From the NCBI GenBank assembly GCA_018383835.1, contig JAHAWR010000069.1, positions 1-8,123 on the forward strand: a stretch of DNA of 8,123 bases, given 5' to 3'. Below the pieces are notes generated by a model. The model ran no database searches. It was given only the letters and a program-made list of their open reading frames with translations, and was not told the DNA's origin. A program made the translations under genes and the position numbers. Source of the DNA: Candidatus Jordarchaeia archaeon. Its GTDB lineage: Archaea; Asgardarchaeota; Jordiarchaeia; Jordiarchaeales; Freyrarchaeaceae. The first letter of the stretch is position 1, and every line of letters starts with the position of its first letter. This document shows positions 5,115 to 8,123 of this stretch, one piece after another.

Positions 5115-6023
5115 TTGGACGGAGAATCTGGTGAAACCCTTTGGTTTGCGAGCATGCAGGGTGAGGGCAGAGTTTTCATGATGAGGGTTAAGCCTCTCCA
5201 TGTAAGGGTTTCGAAGTACCAGAGGATAGAGGTTTACGAGTCCAAGTATTACGGGAGGATTCTGACCCTCAACGGGGAGATACAGCTCGCCTCCCGCTTT
5301 AACGCCTATATACACGAGAGCATGGTTCACCCAGCCCTCCTCACGCATCCCAACCCAAGAAGGGTGCTCATAGTGGGGGGAGGGGATGGTGGCTCGACCG
5401 CTGAAACGTTGAAGCACGGGGTCGAAAGCGTAACTGTGGTCGAAATAGATGAAGAGGTCGTGAAGGTTGCTAGGGAGTTCTTCCCTGAGATATCGTCCGG
5501 CTTCTCCGATCCAAGGGTCAAGCTTGTCTTCGAGGATGGACGCCGCTTTCTCGAGGAGTGCAGCCAGAGGTTCGACGTGATCATAAATGATATGTCAGAC
5601 CCCGTTGGACCAGCTAAGTCTGTTTTCACCGAGGAGTTCTTCAGGCTCGTATGCGAGCACTTAGAGGAGGATGGGGTCTTCGCCACTCACGTCGAGTCAC
5701 CTGACACTTGTGAAGAGTTCTTCTATAGGGCGCTCGCCACCCTGAAAACAGTCTTCCCCCTAGTTAGACCCTACAGAGTTTGGATCCCACCCTATGCTGA
5801 GTACTGGGGGAGGGCTGTGGCTTCTAAGCGATATGACCCATTGAAGCTGAGCGCGAAAGAGCTGGAAACCAGAATCACAGAGAGAAATGTGGAGTTGATG
5901 TGGCTGACCCCTGAGCTTTGCGTAGCTCTCTTCCACTCACTCTCGAAAGACATACTGGAGAAGACTAATTTGGAGTGGAAGCCGCTAAGAGACGGGGACT
6001 TTCCCGAATTTAGGAGGGAGTGA
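5115..6023 (+). CDS. speE: Spermidine synthase-like aminopropyltransferase
   Basis: This cytosolic enzyme would transfer the aminopropyl group of decarboxylated SAM to an amine (putrescine, agmatine or a longer polyamine). It has 302 residues, normal for the family. An N-terminal beta domain (8-70) precedes the Rossmann domain. Seen motifs are LIVGGGDGGS (85-94), the cofactor acid Glu110 in VVEID, EDG (140-142), and NDMSDPVGPA (158-167) with Asp159 and the presumed catalytic Asp162. The segment PPYAEYWGRAVASKRYDP (225-242) matches the amine-side loop. The Tyr of the usual YHE motif appears to be Ile66 (YIHE, 65-68), which may alter the amine accepted. TTG at 5115 is the first start after an in-frame stop, has AGGGG 6 nt upstream, and keeps the TLWF motif seen at the start of family members. 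No speD or arginine decarboxylase is nearby. Confidence 0.92.
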   Translation: MDGESGETLWFASMQGEGRVFMMRVKPLHVRVSKYQRIEVYESKYYGRILTLNGEIQLASRFNAYIHESMVHPALLTHPNPRRVLIVGGGDGGSTAETLKHGVESVTVVEIDEEVVKVAREFFPEISSGFSDPRVKLVFEDGRRFLEECSQRFDVIINDMSDPVGPAKSVFTEEFFRLVCEHLEEDGVFATHVESPDTCEEFFYRALATLKTVFPLVRPYRVWIPPYAEYWGRAVASKRYDPLKLSAKELETRITERNVELMWLTPELCVALFHSLSKDILEKTNLEWKPLRDGDFPEFRRE

Positions 6024-6030
6024 GGAGAAG

Positions 6031-6402
6031 CTAGATTTTTTCGGATAGATGGCTGCCTGCCTGCCTCACGAGCTCTCTCAGTTCATCCCATCTACCTTTC
6101 CTCATGACCTTAACAACGGTGGTGGCGTTGAATGGAAGCTTGAACAGGTCGATGAATGAGCATATGATTAGGTATAGGTGGCTCTCAGCAACTATAGTGG
6201 AGCCGGTCTGCTTCATGATAGCATTGTAAAATTTTTCGGGATTCAAGAGAATTTCCCTAAGCGCTTCTTCTTGGGAGTTGACGTTGAATTCGTCTTGGAG
6301 CATCAGGAGAAGCGCTTGGAAGCCGGGAATGTTTTTGTTAGCCCAGTCTAGGTAGATCCGAACAGCCTTGGAGAATATTTCGAATTCCGCTCTGTCCGCC
6401 AT
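6031..6402 (-). CDS. Small helical protein of unknown function
   Basis: I do not recognise this 123-residue protein. It appears all-helical and soluble, with no signal peptide or metal motif. Its middle (27-89) reads as a hydrophobic helix (FQALLLMLQDEF), then NPEKFYNAIMKQTG, then another helix (VAESHLYLIICSFIDLF). The order vaguely recalls the NitrOD5-type output domains of archaeal signalling proteins, a weak resemblance only. I start it at the ATG 6400-6402: the box TTATTTAAGG on the minus strand (about 6425-6434) is about 26 nt upstream, which fits leaderless translation. A TTG at 6490-6492 would add 30 residues that look unlike a protein core; a box near 6515-6524 could serve that start. 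It is convergent with speE, 7 bp between the ends, and downstream of the radical SAM gene on the same strand. Confidence 0.65.
   Translation of the reverse strand: MADRAEFEIFSKAVRIYLDWANKNIPGFQALLLMLQDEFNVNSQEEALREILLNPEKFYNAIMKQTGSTIVAESHLYLIICSFIDLFKLPFNATTVVKVMRKGRWDELRELVRQAGSHLSEKI
6036..6041 (+). terminator. T6 terminator of the speE-like gene
   Basis: A T6 run lies 13-18 nt after the speE stop codon, within the 3' end of the convergent small gene. Confidence 0.5.
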
Positions 6403-6423
6403 GAAGCCCACGCAGCCGCAAGT

Positions 6424-6435
6424 CCTTAAATAAGG
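6424..6435 (-). promoter_or_regulatory. TATA-like box for the small helical-protein gene
   Basis: CCTTAAATAAGG (arms CCTTA/TAAGG) is centred about 27 nt upstream of the ATG at 6402, where an archaeal TATA box lies for a leaderless gene. This position supports the 123-residue form. Confidence 0.5.
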
Positions 6436-6454
6436 AGAAACGTTTAGATCTGAT

Positions 6455-6472
6455 AAAAAGGTTTTGGAAAAA
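6455..6472 (-). terminator. Possible terminator of the radical SAM transcript
   Basis: On the minus strand two T5 runs (complements of 6468-6472 and 6455-6459) lie about 90-107 nt past the radical SAM stop and just before the promoter of the next gene. They would separate the two into different transcripts. Confidence 0.4.
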
Positions 6473-6561
6473 CATTCTGGGTGAAAATTCAATTTCCGGA
6501 TAACTGAAGGGTGAATTTTTTATTTGCACTATCGATGCACTTCTTCAGGCTTCTGTTGTTT

Positions 6562-7542
6562 TTACGTCGGAAGGGGGCATAATGGGTCTGGTGCGGAGAA
6601 TGATGCGTGTGTCAGGTATGCTCTGGCTTTGCATCCTCCTCTGCACGTTGGCTTAAGCGGGCATTCTCTGCATTTCCCCGTTAGTCTGGAGGCGTCCTTG
6701 AACTCCCTGTAAAGCTGACTGCTCCTCATTTTCCTCCAAGCTTGTTTTCCACCGTCTTCGAGTATGTTTCCCAGCTTAAAGTCTAGGACGTCGCAGAGGA
6801 GGACGTTGCCTAGGGGGTCTAGGTCCATTGATAGGTCACTGCACCCTCCCGGGTGGACGTAGTGGGAGCTCACGAGCGCTTGCGCGAAGGGCGTGCACCA
6901 TATACTGACATAGAACCCGCACTCTTCGGCTGCCTCCTCAACGCTTCTTATAGCCGACGCAAGGCTGGACGGGGTGGGCATGAGGTTGACGCCAGCGTTC
7001 CCTGAGGGTATTAGGGGTATGAGTGAGGCGTGGTCGCCTCCCAAGTCCGCTGAGAACCTGACGAAGTCCCCTGCCTCGTGCACGTTCAGGGACGTGACCG
7101 TCATGACGGGGTTGAGTGGAACATTGTTCTCCTTGAGGAGGCGGGCTGCGGCTATCGCTCTCTCCCAAGCACTTTTACCTCTTATTCGCTCGCATGTTTC
7201 CTTGGTGGCAGCGTCAAAGCTTAGGGAGATGTGCACGTCGAGCTCGTTGAGGCAGGCTGCGGCTTCCTCGTTTACAAGACTCCCATTAGTTACTATTCCG
7301 ACGTGTACGCCCATGCTTCTGGCGTACTCCAGCAGGTGGAAGATGTCTCCCCTGATCAGCGGCTCCCCTCCTGTGACCGATATGAAGCCTGGCTTCAGGC
7401 TACTTACTTCTTCTATGAGCTTCTCCGCCTCCCTTGTCACGAGCTCTGCTGAGAATCGCCCCCTCACGTAGCAGTGGATACAGTTGCGGTCGCACCTCGG
7501 CGTGCAAAGCCAGACGGCGAAGCCAGGGCGTGCCGTAACCAT
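6562..7542 (-). CDS. Radical SAM enzyme with C-terminal SPASM-type iron-sulfur domain
   Basis: The protein has 326 residues. Cys17-x3-Cys21-x2-Cys24 (CDRNCIHC) binds the SAM-cleaving [4Fe-4S] cluster. VTGGEPL (56-62) is the SAM-contact motif, and IVTNGSLV (83-90) and HISLSFDAA (104-112) are barrel strands typical of the superfamily. The C-terminal part is Cys-rich: Cys234, Cys250, then CRECPLKPTCRGGC (Cys291, 294, 300, 304) and Cys322. This is the SPASM arrangement, which holds auxiliary clusters. Relatives include PqqE, NirJ, AhbC/AhbD and peptide-maturing enzymes, so the substrate may be a peptide or a tetrapyrrole; nothing here decides. Another Cys (216, in WCTPF) lies before the SPASM region. 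The ATG at 7540-7542 has GGGAGG only 3 nt away. It seems to have its own promoter. Confidence 0.9.
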   Translation of the reverse strand: MVTARPGFAVWLCTPRCDRNCIHCYVRGRFSAELVTREAEKLIEEVSSLKPGFISVTGGEPLIRGDIFHLLEYARSMGVHVGIVTNGSLVNEEAAACLNELDVHISLSFDAATKETCERIRGKSAWERAIAAARLLKENNVPLNPVMTVTSLNVHEAGDFVRFSADLGGDHASLIPLIPSGNAGVNLMPTPSSLASAIRSVEEAAEECGFYVSIWCTPFAQALVSSHYVHPGGCSDLSMDLDPLGNVLLCDVLDFKLGNILEDGGKQAWRKMRSSQLYREFKDASRLTGKCRECPLKPTCRGGCKARAYLTHASFSAPDPLCPLPT

Positions 7543-7586
7543 TATCCTCCCTTAAGACTGCTTCCACCTTTAGGATGGGTGAAGGG

Positions 7587-7599
7587 AAGTTAAAATAGG
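7587..7599 (-). promoter_or_regulatory. TATA-like box of the radical SAM gene
   Basis: On the minus strand CCTATTTTAACTT lies about 50 nt upstream of the ATG. The predicted start is near 7567, leaving a leader of about 25 nt that contains the GGGAGG ribosome site. Confidence 0.5.
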
Positions 7600-7774
7600 T
7601 TTTCCAGTGAAATGATCCCAAAGCAACTCAAAACTTTTATCATTAAAACTTTTAATGCACCTTGGCTATTAGTGGACTAGCGTCTTCCTTCTAATTTTTT
7701 GAGTGGAACAGCGCGAAGGGGGCCCTTTATGGTAAGGAAGCCTAGCGTGATGATGTGGAGCCGTATAATGCCGG

Positions 7775-7791
7775 GTAGGAAATGTTTAAAC
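7775..7791 (+). promoter_or_regulatory. BRE/TATA promoter of the gene at the right edge
   Basis: GTAGGAAAT followed by the palindrome GTTTAAAC predicts a start near 7812, about 30 nt before the TTG. The transcript would begin at or inside the hairpin at 7810-7830. Confidence 0.6.
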
Positions 7792-7809
7792 AGCGTCTCA
7801 CCTTCTCTA

Positions 7810-7830
7810 TTAGTGAGGCCTCTCACCTAA
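7810..7830 (+). promoter_or_regulatory. Leader hairpin directly before the ribosome binding site
   Basis: TTAGTGAG (7810-7817) pairs with CTCACCTAA (7822-7830) as eight base pairs with one bulged C and the loop GCCT. It ends exactly where GGAGGT (7831-7836) begins. If transcription starts near 7810-7812 the mRNA would open with this stem, which could protect the 5' end while leaving the ribosome site free. Confidence 0.4.
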
Positions 7831-7842
7831 GGAGGTCAACCA

Positions 7843-8123
7843 TTGGCTACTGATATGTTCAAGAAGAAGTATGGATCCTTGTGTATACTCGTCGGAGACG
7901 GGACGACAGGTATAGCTGTTTTCACGGCTGGCGAGGCTGGAACCGACCCAGACATGTCTGCTGCCCTAGTTTACGGCTTAGAGCAGGCCATGAGGGAGCA
8001 TTCGGCGTCAGCCAAGAATGTTTTCTTTGGCGGGCTGTCTCCTCAGGGAGGGCTGGGCTGGTGTGTTAGGCGGGTCGACATTGGAGGCGAGAGCAGGGAG
8101 TTATACATCGGGGTTATTCTTTC
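7843..8123 (+). CDS. Protein of unknown function, possibly longin/roadblock-like, cut by window edge
   Basis: The first 93 codons are present. The TTG at 7843 is chosen because GGAGGT ends 6 nt upstream; the in-frame ATG at 7855 would be 18 nt away, too far. I cannot name the family. The visible part begins with a short polar stretch. A strand follows (SLCILVGDGTTGIAVFTAGE, residues 12-31), then a helix (MSAALVYGLEQAMREHS, 38-54), then strands (NVFFGG, WCVRRVDI, ELYIGVIL). This strand-helix-strand pattern, with a small-residue-rich helix after the first hairpin, is seen in archaeal roadblock/longin-type domains that pair with small GTPases. I offer that only as a guess. There is no signal peptide or membrane segment so far. 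It diverges from the radical SAM gene across 300 bp. Confidence 0.7.
   Translation, partial: MATDMFKKKYGSLCILVGDGTTGIAVFTAGEAGTDPDMSAALVYGLEQAMREHSASAKNVFFGGLSPQGGLGWCVRRVDIGGESRELYIGVIL

Larger units (their letters stand above)
7543..7842. other. 300-bp divergent intergenic region, no supported gene
   Basis: The left part carries the radical SAM promoter. In the middle AAAACTTTTA is repeated exactly (7630-7639 and 7645-7654, 15-bp period), and a T6 follows at 7695-7700. CTAGCGT occurs twice (7677-7683, 7742-7748), with CTTCCTT (7684-7690) facing AAGGAAG (7734-7740). The right end carries the promoter and hairpin of the last gene. A 33-codon open frame (7729-7830) is present but unsupported. 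Confidence 0.5.

Noticed and set aside
6403..6492. 30-residue N-terminal extension of the small helical protein from a TTG start
   Set aside because: Low-complexity residues unlike a folded domain, and a TATA box lies inside it at the right distance for the ATG at 6402.
7746..7752. Perfect C-box string GTGATGA suggesting a C/D-box guide RNA
   Set aside because: No D or D' box (CTGA) follows within a plausible distance.
7729..7830. 33-codon open frame from ATG to the TAA that overlaps the next ribosome site
   Set aside because: The promoter of the next gene (7775-7791) and its leader hairpin lie inside it, there is no good ribosome site, and the sequence has no recognisable feature.
1..8123. 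CRISPR array, rRNA or tRNA genes
   Set aside because: No regularly spaced repeats and no rRNA- or tRNA-like sequence seen by eye on either strand.

Overview
The window looks like a piece of a thermophilic archaeal chromosome. Most genes have an AT-rich box at archaeal TATA spacing. Several starts lack a Shine-Dalgarno (SD) sequence or use GTG/TTG. Genes tend to end in short T-runs, and the codons are rich in AGG and ATA. The Hsp20 protein is of a recognisably archaeal type. A corrinoid protein plus a UroD-like methyltransferase would suit a Thermoproteota lineage such as Bathyarchaeia, but no rRNA or marker gene is present to fix this.

Layout. Bases 1-~173 hold what looks like the right end of an IS200/IS605-type element: a possible TnpB tail, a hairpin with one unpaired T, and perhaps the 3' part of its guide-type RNA. 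A small heat-shock protein (-) follows. Next come a B12-binding corrinoid protein (+) and a UroD-fold methyltransferase (-), which converge. After a 383-bp non-coding stretch there is an MFS transporter (+) meeting a two-cluster ferredoxin (-) tail to tail, only 3 bp apart. A divergent spacer with a striking inverted-repeat structure leads to a spermidine-synthase-like aminopropyltransferase (+). This converges on a small helical protein of unknown function (-). Upstream of that on the same strand is a radical SAM/SPASM enzyme (-). A gene cut by the right edge (+) starts at 7843.

How the genes fit. Almost every gene appears to be its own transcription unit; strands alternate and there is no long operon. 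The clearest functional link is the corrinoid protein and UroD-like methyltransferase, the two generic parts of a B12-dependent methyl-transfer system. No substrate-specific methyltransferase or reductive activase of the usual type is in view. The ferredoxin and transporter could serve that system, but proximity is the only evidence. The most promising non-coding signals are a perfect 10-bp inverted repeat abutting the corrinoid promoter, a hairpin that would hide that gene's ribosome binding site, and the two-state foldable element at 4978-5050.
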